Source: Anaerolineaceae bacterium
Lineage (GTDB): Bacteria; Chloroflexota; Anaerolineae; Anaerolineales; Anaerolineaceae
Assembly: GCA_002702705.1 (NCBI GenBank)
Contig: PABH01000014.1
Location: 62,001-126,000, forward strand
DNA: 64,000 nt
Direction: 5' to 3'
Part shown: in pieces, positions 44,034-53,863 of the stretch
Layout of the letters: every line of letters starts with the position of its first letter
Numbering within the stretch: position 1 is the stretch's first letter
The notes under the pieces: generated by a model
Database searches by the model: none
What the model saw: the letters and a program-made list of their open reading frames with translations, nothing else
What the model was told of the DNA's origin: nothing
Program-made: the position numbers and the translations under genes

Positions 44034-45851
44034 TTAATGATTCCAGGAACGAACCCGGTTTCTTCCAATTTGTTTTGCTTCGTATAGGGCTTTGTCACTA
44101 CGGTCAATCAACGTATCCAGATTATCACAGGAACTATCCAGAGTAGCCACACCGAGGCTGATGGTAATATAGGGAGCGGTTTGATTATTCGTGAATGGTT
44201 TTTCTGCCGTTACCACTCGTATTCTTTCTGCCACCTGAATTGCTTGCCGGTTATCTGTTTCTGGCAAGAGGATGATAAATTCTTCCCCGCCATAACGGGC
44301 AAACACATCCGATATCCTTAATTCGGCTTGTACCCTTTGTACAAAACTAATTAATAATTGATCACCAGTGAGGTGACCATATTTATCGTTAATATATTTA
44401 AAGTGATCAATATCCAACATCACGACCGACAAATGCGCTTTGTATCGTTTACTACGTTCGAATTCTGTTAAGGCTAGTTCGTAAAAATGGCGGCGGTTAA
44501 AAATGGAAGTTAATGCATCGGAAGTAGCCAATTGTTGTGATTTTTCATATAGTTTTGCGTTTTCAATCACAATGGCTGCGCCATTCGCAAAAAGTTGGGC
44601 TGTGTTAGCGTCTTCTTCCGTATAGATATCTGGCTGATTATTGTCCAGAGTCAAGTACCCAATCGTAATGTGGTTTCGGATAAGCGGAATCCCCATCCAG
44701 CTTCTGGATCGCTCTTTAATATCCCATTTTTCAAAACGTGGATCTTTGGACGCATCTTTTATAATTAGGGGCTTTCGAACTTCATCGATTGCCAGAATCA
44801 ATTTGTGATTACTGGGAAATGTGCGATTTATTAATAAACCGGTGTTTTCAAACCCCCTGGCAGCCACAATTTTTACTTCTCCATCTAGTTTTAAGAACAA
44901 AGTTGCGCTTTCATAAGACAATACCTTTTTTAAGGAATCGAGGATTTTTCTCAAAACTTCAGCCAGACTTAATTGCGTCGTGATTTCTGTTAGTGCTTCA
45001 CGCAGGGCATCAGCTTGTTGCTGCGCTTTTTTAGCTTCCATTTCAGATCGGATGCGATCTGTTATGTCCGTAATAAAGCCTTCCAGGACTAAAGATTGTT
45101 GATGATTATCAAAAGCTGCTTGTCCACGTTCCCAAACCCATTTTTCTTGTTGATCTGCGGTAAAAATGCGATAAACAAATTCATATTTTTTGTTTACTTG
45201 AATGGCTTCTTGAATTTCATCCCATATTTTAATTTGATCCTGAGGATGAATTAAATCATTGTAGGCAATTTTTTTGTTTTCAATCAAATCTTCCGGTTTG
45301 TAACCAGTGAGATCGTAACAGCCTTCGCTGACGAAGACCATCGTCCAATTGGGATCATTTTTACAACGGTACACCATTCCCGGTAAATTTCTCAGCAGAA
45401 AAGTTAACTGATCTTCACTATGGGTATTTTCTTTTTGTGTTTTTTTGGTTTTGCTGCTGTGTATGTTAAAAAGTGAATTTTCCGAAGAACTTGATGTTTC
45501 CGGTAATTCTGCTAAAAAGGGGGAAATTGTGAATTTATATAAAATTTTCCCATCTATATCATGAGAGAAGTTTAGGACAAATGTGTGCTTCTTATTGCTT
45601 TTGGGGTGAATCAGGTCAATTTGAGAATGGGGTTTTTTAAAATTTTTATCAAAAAGAGGAAAAAGATCACATACAGTTAATACTTTTAATTTTGTTGAAG
45701 AAATTTCCAAAAATGATAATAAAGATTGATTTGCGAACTCAAATTTTTCCTCTTCAGAAATAATACAAACGAATTCTTGAAGGGAATTAAAGAAAGGATA
45801 TAATGTTTCCAAGCTGGATAATCCTTGAGGTTTTTTCTGATTTGAGTTCAT
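44034..45851 (-). CDS. Diguanylate cyclase with PAS, GAF and GGDEF domains
   Basis: A 605-residue cytosolic signalling enzyme that should make cyclic di-GMP. The order is a weak PAS-like region (about 15-115), a good PAS-PAC domain (about 150-275), GAF (about 295-435) and GGDEF (about 445-600). The active loop is YGGEEF, and a product-inhibition I-site RISD sits five residues before it. No membrane segment is seen, so the stimulus is internal or a diffusible ligand or light. It is alone on its strand. Confidence 0.93.
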   Translation of the reverse strand: MNSNQKKPQGLSSLETLYPFFNSLQEFVCIISEEEKFEFANQSLLSFLEISSTKLKVLTVCDLFPLFDKNFKKPHSQIDLIHPKSNKKHTFVLNFSHDIDGKILYKFTISPFLAELPETSSSSENSLFNIHSSKTKKTQKENTHSEDQLTFLLRNLPGMVYRCKNDPNWTMVFVSEGCYDLTGYKPEDLIENKKIAYNDLIHPQDQIKIWDEIQEAIQVNKKYEFVYRIFTADQQEKWVWERGQAAFDNHQQSLVLEGFITDITDRIRSEMEAKKAQQQADALREALTEITTQLSLAEVLRKILDSLKKVLSYESATLFLKLDGEVKIVAARGFENTGLLINRTFPSNHKLILAIDEVRKPLIIKDASKDPRFEKWDIKERSRSWMGIPLIRNHITIGYLTLDNNQPDIYTEEDANTAQLFANGAAIVIENAKLYEKSQQLATSDALTSIFNRRHFYELALTEFERSKRYKAHLSVVMLDIDHFKYINDKYGHLTGDQLLISFVQRVQAELRISDVFARYGGEEFIILLPETDNRQAIQVAERIRVVTAEKPFTNNQTAPYITISLGVATLDSSCDNLDTLIDRSDKALYEAKQIGRNRVRSWNH

Positions 45852-45948
45852 TAATTAAGAGTCTAATGGGTAATTTAATTATTTATTCATAAGTATACAA
45901 GGTATCTTTATTATTTTGTATAAAAAATAGCTAAATATATAGGTGATT

Positions 45949-46803
45949 ATGGAGTTTAAAAACGAAGAAAAAAAACAAAAAAAACCATTGCGGCATGTCT
46001 TAGGATGGAATCGTACAAGTTATATGTTTTTAAGTGTGTTTTTTGTGTTGTTATTTGTGATTGGTTATGTGTGGTGGCCATTGGTAACGGATTATTTATC
46101 GACCTATGATCCAAATTATCCTTTTTGGATACAGATGGATTGGCTGTTATTATTTGACTTTTTGTTGATGTCATTATTAATTATGTCCGGTGCAGATTTA
46201 AAAAAAGATTTACCGATTGTTTTGGTTGGATTGGCAGGGGGATTGGTCATTGAAAGTTGGGGTACTCAAACCAATTTGTGGTTTTATTATACGTATGAGC
46301 GCCCTCCGTTGTGGATTATTCCAGCCTGGCCAATCGCCAGCTTAGCTATTGATCGGATATATCGTTTCTTACAGTCTCGGTTAAAAACTAAAAAAATAAT
46401 TTGGTTTAAGGTCTTTTATTGGCCTGTATTTATTGGTTTTTTGGTTTATATGTTATTTTTTGTTTGGCCAACCATTGATAAATCTTTAACAATAATGGCA
46501 GTGATTTTATGTGTGTTTTTAATTTTTACGCCGGTAGATTATAAAGCGATGATTTTGACATTTTTAGCAGGGAGCGGGTTAGGTTATTTTTTGGAGTTAT
46601 GGGGTACTACCCGGTATTGCTGGGTTTATTACACATTTCAAACGCCGCCATTTTTTGCGGTTTTGGCCCATGGTATGGCGGCTGTTGCTTTTTGGCGGGT
46701 AGTTCAGTTGTTTCCGATTTTTTTACCAAAAATATTTCAACCTTATGATCATTTCCTCAGAAATATTCGCCGTACCGAAATCCAAAAATATGGAGAAGAA
46801 TAG
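45949..46803 (+). CDS. Polytopic membrane protein of unknown function
   Basis: A 284-residue protein with a basic N-terminus and about eight hydrophobic segments. Two similar parts each contain an E-x-WGT motif (VIESWGTQTNLWFYY and FLELWGTTRYCWVYY), indicating internal duplication and perhaps a paired site. The family is not recognised with certainty. It starts at ATG 45949 with AGGTG and ends at a strong terminator. Confidence 0.65.
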   Translation: MEFKNEEKKQKKPLRHVLGWNRTSYMFLSVFFVLLFVIGYVWWPLVTDYLSTYDPNYPFWIQMDWLLLFDFLLMSLLIMSGADLKKDLPIVLVGLAGGLVIESWGTQTNLWFYYTYERPPLWIIPAWPIASLAIDRIYRFLQSRLKTKKIIWFKVFYWPVFIGFLVYMLFFVWPTIDKSLTIMAVILCVFLIFTPVDYKAMILTFLAGSGLGYFLELWGTTRYCWVYYTFQTPPFFAVLAHGMAAVAFWRVVQLFPIFLPKIFQPYDHFLRNIRRTEIQKYGEE

Positions 46804-46804
46804 T

Positions 46805-46838
46805 AAAAAAACGCCTTCATTTTGAAAGGCGTTTTTTT
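46805..46838. terminator. Bidirectional terminator between membrane protein and pspC
   Basis: The stem ACGCCTT (46811-46817) / AAGGCGT (46826-46832) is extended by A- and T-runs on both sides, serving both converging genes. Confidence 0.88.
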
Positions 46839-46849
46839 ATGAAGAGTGG

Positions 46850-47089
46850 TTATTCTTTTTTTGTTTCTTCCGGTTTGGTGATGCTTTCACCTTCAATATA
46901 GGAAGGACGAATCGGCATGATAATCCATAAAATGATATAGATTAAGAGGCCGTGTCCACCCAAGAAGAAGAGTGCAACAAAGATCAATCGGACGATCGTT
47001 ACATCTAAATTCAAGTAATCCCCTAATCCGCTGCATACACCAGCGATCATTTGGTTATTTGTATTTCTGTAAAGTTTTGAGTTGTTCAT
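46850..47089 (-). CDS. PspC-domain membrane protein
   Basis: A 79-residue protein with the PspC domain: LYRNTNNQMIAGVCSGLGDYLNLD (core AGVCSGLGDYLNLD), VRLIFV and a hydrophobic helix LLIYIILWIIMP. PspC helps the cell envelope stress response. AAAGGAG is a good ribosome site. A LiaSR-like two-component pair lies 3.5 kb away, a pairing often seen, but they are not in one operon. Confidence 0.93.
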   Translation of the reverse strand: MNNSKLYRNTNNQMIAGVCSGLGDYLNLDVTIVRLIFVALFFLGGHGLLIYIILWIIMPIRPSYIEGESITKPEETKKE

Positions 47090-47142
47090 TTTAATCTCCT
47101 TTGTAAGGATATACGCAGAGAGATCCTAAAAGTTGCAGTTAA

Positions 47143-47190
47143 TAAAAAAATCCTGCGGCAGGGCATTGTAATCTTTCCCTACCACAGGAT
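47143..47190 (-). terminator. Terminator of the chemoreceptor gene
   Basis: A 14-bp stem with two G-U wobbles, ATCCTGCGGCAGGG (47150-47163) / CCCTACCACAGGAT (47177-47190), is followed on the minus strand by TTTTTTT. Confidence 0.9.
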
Positions 47191-47210
47191 GATTGTAAGG
47201 TTTTACATAA

Positions 47211-49712
47211 TTATTTTTTAAATCGGATCATTAGTTTGTTTTTTACTTGATCGATGCTTTTTATTATCTGCTTGATCAATAATTGAGGTGTTTTACGAGA
47301 CTTTTTTCCCAATTTCTCAGAAATCTCCGAGGCAACTTTGGGTTGAATGGGTTCTTTTACGATGGACAAATCTGATTCTTCCGGCAGGGTGAATTGAGAG
47401 ACGATGTCTGCTAATTTTTTCGCCATGTCTGCCAATGTAGCTGTGGCCGCGGTAACTTCCTGAACCTGGGCACTCATTTCCTCAGTGGAAGCTGAAACTT
47501 CTTCAATGGCTGCACTGTTTTCCTGGCTTATGCTGGCAATATTTTCGATCGATTGGGAAACAACATCAGAATTACCGGCCATCTCTTCTGTAGCCGCAGT
47601 GTTTTCTTCCACGATGGCAGAAACCGAATCCACAGAACCAACCAATTCATCGGCGGCGGCCCGCATTTCATCTGTCGCTTGCCGGACGGATTCTGCTTGT
47701 TTGTAGACTGATTGGGCTGCATCCTGAATTTCAGAAAGGGCATTACCAGCCTGATTGGCTTTTTGGACCCCGTTTTCGACTTCACCCGTGCCTTCTTGCA
47801 TGGCGGTTACTGCTTCGGAAACCGATGTTTGAATGGTTTTAATTAAGTCCGCAATTTCTTTTGTTGCTGCGGCAGACCGTTCCGCTAGTTTTCGAACTTC
47901 ATCGGCAACAACGGCAAAACCTTTCCCGTGTTCGCCAGCCCTGGCGGCTTCAATGGCGGCATTTAATGCTAAGAGATTTGTTTGTGAGGCAATATCCCGA
48001 ATTGTTTCCAAAATCACACCAATCTGTTTGGAACGATCACCCATGTCCTTAACTTTTTCAGCGGATATTCCCACTTTTACTTTGATTTTTTGCATTCCAG
48101 CCAGGGTTTCTTCCACAGTCAGTGAACCCTTTTGAGCAATTTCAGTAGCTAATTTTGAATCCTTTGCGACGGAATTGGCATTTTCTGTAACTTTTTGAAT
48201 GTTCTCCATTAAGGAACTGGTTACCTGCGAAGCCTTCATGATACCGGTGGATTGTTCCTGCGCCCCTTGAGCTACACCGTCAATGGCCCGGCTGAGCTGC
48301 TCAATGGTTTGGGCAGTGCTGTTAACTGAAGCAGCCTGCTGGGCAGTACCTTGTGCAACTTGTTGAATGGTAACTGTAATTTGTTGGGTAGCATGTCCTG
48401 CTTGTTGAGCGGCATCATGCATTTCTTCAGATGAATCACTTAACTGAAGGGCACTTCCTGATAACTCGCCGATTTGTTGGCGTAAGTTTGTTATTAAGGT
48501 TCTAAAAGCCAGCCCCAGTACATCTCGTTCTGATTTAGGTTCAATCTCTCCGGTAAGATTACCCATTGCTAATAATTCCGCATTGTAGGCTACTTCGGTG
48601 ATATAAACCACCATTTTTCGGAAAGCGTTTGCCAGGTCTCCAAATTCGTCTTTTTGATTGATACCAATATCAACTTGAATATCCCCTTGTGCGATCGATT
48701 CGGAAACCGTGATTAAATTATTAATAGGTTGTGTAACCGAGCGAGTGATGAAATAAGCTGTAATTAAACCTGCCAGGACTGCAATAATCAAAGTTACTGT
48801 GGATAAATTGCGGGAAGTATTGGTCGTGGTTTCCAATGCTTCAACTTGTAAATTTTCCAATTGTAAGCTGGCACTTTCAACAGTTTTCGCTTCTTCCAGT
48901 AAAATGATTTCTTCCTGTTTTTGGCTTTCAACTGCGCTGATATAAGTTGTGAAATTGGTTTCAAATTCCTTTACCTGACCAATAATTTCATCTAACTGCG
49001 CTGCCAGATCCGGGTCATCTGAATTAAATTTGGCTACATCTAATAAACTGTAGATTCCCGGCAGGAGGTTTTTTACCTGTTTTTCATTTTCAGGGTTGTT
49101 CGTAAGGATGTAAGTTTTTTCTTCGTTAATCATTTGTAACATCCATTTTGTTAAACGATTAACATCTTCATACTGTGAGAGTGTATCTTGAATGACTTGT
49201 GTATTCTCTAAGTTTTTTATGTCAACCAAAAGTCGTTCTCTTTGATCTAAGCGTAATAAATCAATTAGAATAAAAACCGAATCCGCTGAGGCCACCATAT
49301 TTTCTTGGGTTGTTAATTTTGTTTGTTCATTGCTGACATAAACATTAAATGCTGTTCTGTAGCGGCTGAAACTATCCTCGATTTGAGTGATGGTTGTATC
49401 CGTGAAATCATCCGTTGTGTGTTCTCGTAACAATTTAATTTGGGCTTCCACCTGCATAAACAGATCAAACATTTTTTCACGAGGTGTTTGTAATTGATTG
49501 TTAACTTTTACATCCCCATAGATCATATAATTTTTTTCTTGCTGCCTTAGTTCTTGCATATATTCATTAAATTGAGCAGCTTCATCCACCAACGCATATC
49601 CCTGATGCAGGTTATTAATTGTTATATTGGAAATAACGGCGACTGCGATGGCTAAAATGATTACAATGCCAAAACCAAGACCCAACTTGTAAATTATTCG
49701 AACATTCTTCAT
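47211..49712 (-). CDS. Methyl-accepting chemotaxis protein
   Basis: An 833-residue transmembrane receptor. TM1 lies at about 10-30, with a long all-helical ligand-binding region of about 270 residues resembling the helical bimodular (HBM) type. TM2 is at about 300-322, then HAMP ([20 protein letters not shown]...) and a signalling coiled coil with the tip [21 protein letters not shown]. The frame opens at 49760, but ATG at 49712 has GAGG 5 bp upstream and gives a normal N-terminus. No che genes are nearby. The ligand is unknown. Confidence 0.95.
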   Translation of the reverse strand: MKNVRIIYKLGLGFGIVIILAIAVAVISNITINNLHQGYALVDEAAQFNEYMQELRQQEKNYMIYGDVKVNNQLQTPREKMFDLFMQVEAQIKLLREHTTDDFTDTTITQIEDSFSRYRTAFNVYVSNEQTKLTTQENMVASADSVFILIDLLRLDQRERLLVDIKNLENTQVIQDTLSQYEDVNRLTKWMLQMINEEKTYILTNNPENEKQVKNLLPGIYSLLDVAKFNSDDPDLAAQLDEIIGQVKEFETNFTTYISAVESQKQEEIILLEEAKTVESASLQLENLQVEALETTTNTSRNLSTVTLIIAVLAGLITAYFITRSVTQPINNLITVSESIAQGDIQVDIGINQKDEFGDLANAFRKMVVYITEVAYNAELLAMGNLTGEIEPKSERDVLGLAFRTLITNLRQQIGELSGSALQLSDSSEEMHDAAQQAGHATQQITVTIQQVAQGTAQQAASVNSTAQTIEQLSRAIDGVAQGAQEQSTGIMKASQVTSSLMENIQKVTENANSVAKDSKLATEIAQKGSLTVEETLAGMQKIKVKVGISAEKVKDMGDRSKQIGVILETIRDIASQTNLLALNAAIEAARAGEHGKGFAVVADEVRKLAERSAAATKEIADLIKTIQTSVSEAVTAMQEGTGEVENGVQKANQAGNALSEIQDAAQSVYKQAESVRQATDEMRAAADELVGSVDSVSAIVEENTAATEEMAGNSDVVSQSIENIASISQENSAAIEEVSASTEEMSAQVQEVTAATATLADMAKKLADIVSQFTLPEESDLSIVKEPIQPKVASEISEKLGKKSRKTPQLLIKQIIKSIDQVKNKLMIRFKK

Positions 49713-49833
49713 GTAAACCTCATAGCTTGTAAAATGTTTTGGAAGGATAAAATTCCACAAGTTCTATTGTGTCAAATCTTAATGGAAGATGGGTATAAAC
49801 ACCGTGAATTATTTGTAAAAATCTTGTAAATAT

Positions 49834-49870
49834 AAAGAAAACCCGTACGTATTACATACGGGTTTTCTTT
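49834..49870. terminator. Long symmetrical terminator before the DUF-type membrane gene
   Basis: A perfect 14-bp stem, AAAGAAAACCCGTA (49834-49847) / TACGGGTTTTCTTT (49857-49870), can extend a further 3 bp. It lies just after the minus-strand gene ending at 49891, and works in either direction. Confidence 0.88.
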
Positions 49871-49890
49871 ATATATTATTTACTACCAGA

Positions 49891-50400
49891 TTAGCGTTGA
49901 ACAGCTTTTATGAGGATGATGACCCCGCCTGCAACCAGTAGGAAGGGCCACAGGTAATTACTGTATTCAAGAATGCTTAATCCGGGTTGACCTAAGAGCA
50001 GCAAGCCGCCAAAAGCGCTTAAAATTCCACCGGGGATCAATGCCCATAGATGTGTTTTTGCTGTAAAAAACCATGTCAGCAGGACAATTAAGAACCATCC
50101 CGCGGCGAAGGTCAGCATAAAAATCCCACCTTGGCTGGTTTCATTTAAGAGGGCTGCGTTTGTGTTTTCAATGATCAAGGCACTTGTTCCAATGCTTCCC
50201 ACAATGGAACCTGGAATGATCCAGCCAGCTTCTTTGTTAAAAATGCCTAACCCTATCATTAGCAGACCAGGCAGGATCAGAATGAATGCTCCAAAGTTTA
50301 CCCATTTTGAAACCAGCAGCAAAATGCCGATCAGGATCAATGCGATTCCAATGATGCCTTTTTGAACAATGTTCTTTTTGTTTGTATGATTTATTTCCAT
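49891..50400 (-). CDS. Small polytopic membrane protein
   Basis: A 169-residue protein with about five hydrophobic helices and glycine-rich turns (IIGIALILIGILLLVSKWV first). It resembles the membrane proteins that accompany LiaRS/PspC stress modules but lacks a domain that I can name. AAGGAG lies before the ATG. It is transcribed in the same direction as the response-regulator gene upstream, 173 bp away. Confidence 0.65.
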   Translation of the reverse strand: MEINHTNKKNIVQKGIIGIALILIGILLLVSKWVNFGAFILILPGLLMIGLGIFNKEAGWIIPGSIVGSIGTSALIIENTNAALLNETSQGGIFMLTFAAGWFLIVLLTWFFTAKTHLWALIPGGILSAFGGLLLLGQPGLSILEYSNYLWPFLLVAGGVIILIKAVQR

Positions 50401-50573
50401 TTTATTCTCCTTGTTTTATCCCTGACGGGTAATTTATTTATCTATAGTAATGATAATAAAAAGGAGAATTTGACAGAAGTGTCATCGGATAGAACTGACT
50501 GCCCATAAGATAGATGTTTATCTATGCCTTAAGGGGGATAAGATAGGTATAACTTGAAAGTAGAAAAAAAGAC

Positions 50574-51224
50574 TTAAATTAAATTTAATGTTTGTGCTTT
50601 TAAAACAGCTTGTGTACGGTCACGAACTTCCAATTTTGCAATCAAATTGGAAACGTGGTTTTTTACAGTGCCCTCAGTAATAAATAATAACTGCGCAATT
50701 TCTTTGTTTGATAAACCATTTGCCAGGGCTGTTAAAACGTCTTTTTCCCTTTCCGTTAATGGTTCTTGTAATACAGCTGGTTGTGTGTTTTGGGGTGTGG
50801 CCGCCATTCTGGAAAACTCGGATAAGACTTTCCTGGTGATGCTGGGCTGAATGAGTGCCTGCCCGGCGGCAACTGTCCGTACCGCTGCAGCCATCTCTTC
50901 ACTGCTAATATCTTTTAATAAATAACCACGTGCACCGGCTTTTAATCCTTCAAAGATGGTTTCGTCATCGTCAAATGTGGTCAGGATGATGATCCCAATC
51001 CGTGGGTTATGTTTCAGGATTTCCTGGGTTGCCAAAACCCCATCCATTTCAGGCATACGAACATCCATTAAGATCACATCCGGATTTAGCGTTTGGGCTA
51101 ATTGAACAGCTTCTTTACCATTCTCAGCTTGTCCGATAACTTTTAAGTCGGCTTCCGTTTCAAGCAATAGCTGAATACCCTGTCGGATTAATTTTTGATC
51201 ATCAACTAAGAGCAAGTTAATCAT
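50574..51224 (-). CDS. NarL/LuxR-family response regulator (LiaR-like)
   Basis: A 216-residue regulator. The N-terminal REC domain has DD at 8-9, the phospho-acceptor Asp in VILMDVRMPEMDG (about residue 54) and KDI near 104. The C-terminal LuxR-type DNA-binding domain is LTEREKDVLTALANGLSNKEIA (core TEREKDVLTALANGLSN). It overlaps the sensor kinase gene by 8 bp. Target genes are unknown; the membrane gene downstream is a candidate. Confidence 0.95.
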   Translation of the reverse strand: MINLLLVDDQKLIRQGIQLLLETEADLKVIGQAENGKEAVQLAQTLNPDVILMDVRMPEMDGVLATQEILKHNPRIGIIILTTFDDDETIFEGLKAGARGYLLKDISSEEMAAAVRTVAAGQALIQPSITRKVLSEFSRMAATPQNTQPAVLQEPLTEREKDVLTALANGLSNKEIAQLLFITEGTVKNHVSNLIAKLEVRDRTQAVLKAQTLNLI

Positions 51225-52440
51225 TATGGCCTCCCGAAAAGTTAATAAATACAGTTAATTTAAATCCCTGTGGGTCAATTGGCGATGCCGTTAAATGCCC
51301 ACCAAGTTGTTCAATTCGTTCTCTCAACCCCGATAGTCCAAATCCGGATTTGATCTCCTCTGACGATGATTCCAACCCGTTATCTTGAATGGTAAGTTCG
51401 ATGTGTTCCATATCTTGAAGCAGGGTTATTTTAATTAACGAAGTATTGATAGTGTGTTTTTGGATATTGGTGAGACCTTCTTGCACACAACGGTAGAGGG
51501 TATTACTAATTTTTGGATCGAGATTGGATTGGAGTCCGGTGTGGTTAAACTCAATTTTGCTTTCTGCTGTCCGCTGATAATCATTAATTAATTGCTGAAT
51601 GGCTTGCACTAATGTTTTTCCATCTAAAGGATGACGCCGCATTACCGCAACACTGTGGCGTACCTCCTCTAATGCAGCTTTTGTTTCCTCTCGGCTGATT
51701 TGAATGGCTTCGACCGCTTTTTCCGGTTTTGTGGTTATCAGTTTTTCGGCAGCTTGAAGTTGGATACTGAGGGTGGTGAGATGATGCCCAAGGCCATCAT
51801 GAATATCTCTTGCCAATCGCACACGTTCTTCCGCTGCGGCAAGTTCTTTTTCTTTTTGTTGGGCAGTAATTAATTTTTCATTCGCTAAAATGAGCTGTTT
51901 GTTTAGACTTTCGGCTCGCTCGGTTTGCTCAGCATAACGGACCAAAACCAGGCTTAGGGTGATCACAAATACCATCCCAACCACCAATGACAAACTGAGA
52001 TCCAGTATCCCTGAACCAGGTAATCCTAACAGTCGTAAGATAAGGATATACAATGCTAAAACAAAGGACATTAAGATGGTTGCCGCTTTGAACTTTAACA
52101 TCATATAGGTTTGAGCTGCCAACATGAAGAGTAAAAAAATAATGTTATAAAATTTTCCTACCAATGCTGCTAATAAAATTAATACCGAACTTGTGATCAG
52201 AAAAATCAGCTGAGCTTTTGGTTCTGAACCAATATATTTTTCCAGGTCATTTGAAAATATATTTAAGAGAAGAACTGCTGTTAATAATAAAATGGTCCCA
52301 TAAAATGAAAAACTGCCTCGCGCGACTGGTTGACTGAGCAAAAAAATTAATGTGGTGATAAAAAGAATTACGTACGTGGCAATTCTCATTAAATCTTCAT
52401 TACGTTTAATTTGTCCAGGTTGTTTGTTAACTTTTTTCAT
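51217..52440 (-). CDS. Sensor histidine kinase, HisKA_3 type (LiaS/DesK-like)
   Basis: A 407-residue inner-membrane kinase with about six N-terminal helices and no large outside domain. The HisKA_3 phospho-acceptor is ERVRLARDIHDGLGHHL, and the HATPase is recognised by TIQDNG and GFGLSGLRERIEQLGG. The stimulus is probably in the membrane. ATG at 52440 is used (GGAGCG upstream) rather than 52470. It forms a two-component pair with the adjacent regulator. Confidence 0.93.
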   Translation of the reverse strand: MKKVNKQPGQIKRNEDLMRIATYVILFITTLIFLLSQPVARGSFSFYGTILLLTAVLLLNIFSNDLEKYIGSEPKAQLIFLITSSVLILLAALVGKFYNIIFLLFMLAAQTYMMLKFKAATILMSFVLALYILILRLLGLPGSGILDLSLSLVVGMVFVITLSLVLVRYAEQTERAESLNKQLILANEKLITAQQKEKELAAAEERVRLARDIHDGLGHHLTTLSIQLQAAEKLITTKPEKAVEAIQISREETKAALEEVRHSVAVMRRHPLDGKTLVQAIQQLINDYQRTAESKIEFNHTGLQSNLDPKISNTLYRCVQEGLTNIQKHTINTSLIKITLLQDMEHIELTIQDNGLESSSEEIKSGFGLSGLRERIEQLGGHLTASPIDPQGFKLTVFINFSGGHND

Positions 52441-52512
52441 CTTTATACGCTCCGTACAATTTCTCATCAATAATTATAGATGGAATTAATTAAATTGGGC
52501 ATTGTGTTTTGG

Positions 52513-52541
52513 TTGACAGTGATATTTTTCAAGTTTAAACT
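52513..52541 (+). promoter_or_regulatory. Promoter of the MFS transporter gene
   Basis: TTGACA (52513-52518) is spaced 17 bp from TAAACT (52536-52541), placing the start about 45 bp before the gene. Confidence 0.78.
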
Positions 52542-52591
52542 AACTCATCTGTTTTTATAAATCCTCATTTTTTGACTGAAAGGGAGTTAAA

Positions 52592-53785
52592 ATGTCCCAA
52601 AATAAATTTTTAAGATATGCCATGTTTGGTTTGTTGTATTTTACGCAGGGAACGATTCTCAGTTATTTCACAGCGTTAAATGCCCTCTATTTGCTGGGAA
52701 AAGGGGTGGATATGACCCGCATTGGCATATTAGGAACCATTGCGCTTATGCCATTTGTCCTTAAAGTATTTTTGGGCATGTTGAGTGACAAAGTTAATTT
52801 ATTTGGTCTGGGACATCGGAAGCCGTATATTGTTATTGGATTGGTGATCCAAACCGTTTGTTTAATTTTGGTGCCATTAATTGATCCGGGTCGAACATTT
52901 TGGCTGTATGTGGTTCTGGCTTTTGTGCTTCAACTGGGAATGGCTTTGTATGATACGTGTACGGATGGACTGGCTTTGGATACGACCCCTGTTTCTGAGA
53001 AAGGGACCATTCAAGGCTTTATGGTGGGTGGACGGGCAGTTGGGGTGATTGTGACTGCTTCTTTGGTAGGTCTATTAGCAGAACAAGTATCCTGGACTGC
53101 TGTTTTTCTGGTGTTAGCTTTATTAACCCTCCCGCCATTTTTCTTCTTGTCACAAATTAAAGAAGCAAAACGACCGTTGGAACGCAGCTTTGATTGGTCG
53201 GCATTTTCTGCATTTAAGAAGTTGCCCGTGATTGCACTGGCTGTGATTGGTTTCGTTTTTTTCCTGATCATTGCTGGTACCAATCAAATTGTTAATCCGT
53301 ACTTACAAGATATTTTTAATATCAGTTTAAGCACAGCTGGCTTTTTCACCACGCTGTGGGGTGTTGGTGTCGTGATTGGAAGTATTACAGGCGGCGGTCT
53401 GATTAATAAAATTGGAAACAGGAATGCCGTTTTGGCTTCGATGGCTGTGGCCATTGTTTCCATTTTGTCATTGGCGTTTATTTCCAGTTTGCCCTTGGCG
53501 TGGATTTTTGTGGCTTTATTTGGGGTGTGTTATGGGGTATATCAAACCGTTTATTTTGCTTTAGCAATGGAATATACCGATCCTCGAATTGCCGCTACCA
53601 TGTTTTCGATCATGATGGCTGTCACGAATGTGGGCCAGGGTGTTGGAATGGGGATGACGGGTGCCTTTGTGGATATGATGGGTTTCCGCACAACATTTAT
53701 GATCATGGCTGCCGTGAATGTGATTGCCTTACCATTTTTACCCCTTGTATTTGGACGACGAAAATTACAGTTACAGGCATCTTAA
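52592..53785 (+). CDS. MFS transporter (AmpG/BCD-like)
   Basis: A 397-residue membrane protein with twelve predicted helices. MFS loops are GMLSDKVNLFGLGHRKPYI between helices 2 and 3 and GGGLINKIGNRNAV between 8 and 9. A DTxTDGLALDTTP motif (DTCTDGLALDTTP) in helix 4-5 resembles that of AmpG and folate/biopterin or pigment-related carriers. Substrate unknown. AAAGGGAG is the ribosome site. Confidence 0.87.
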   Translation: MSQNKFLRYAMFGLLYFTQGTILSYFTALNALYLLGKGVDMTRIGILGTIALMPFVLKVFLGMLSDKVNLFGLGHRKPYIVIGLVIQTVCLILVPLIDPGRTFWLYVVLAFVLQLGMALYDTCTDGLALDTTPVSEKGTIQGFMVGGRAVGVIVTASLVGLLAEQVSWTAVFLVLALLTLPPFFFLSQIKEAKRPLERSFDWSAFSAFKKLPVIALAVIGFVFFLIIAGTNQIVNPYLQDIFNISLSTAGFFTTLWGVGVVIGSITGGGLINKIGNRNAVLASMAVAIVSILSLAFISSLPLAWIFVALFGVCYGVYQTVYFALAMEYTDPRIAATMFSIMMAVTNVGQGVGMGMTGAFVDMMGFRTTFMIMAAVNVIALPFLPLVFGRRKLQLQAS

Positions 53786-53863
53786 GCATGAAAAAGAATC
53801 CACAATGAAGCGTTTAACGAAAAAACGTTCAGATAAGTTCTGGTAAGTGTATTCAGATATTGT

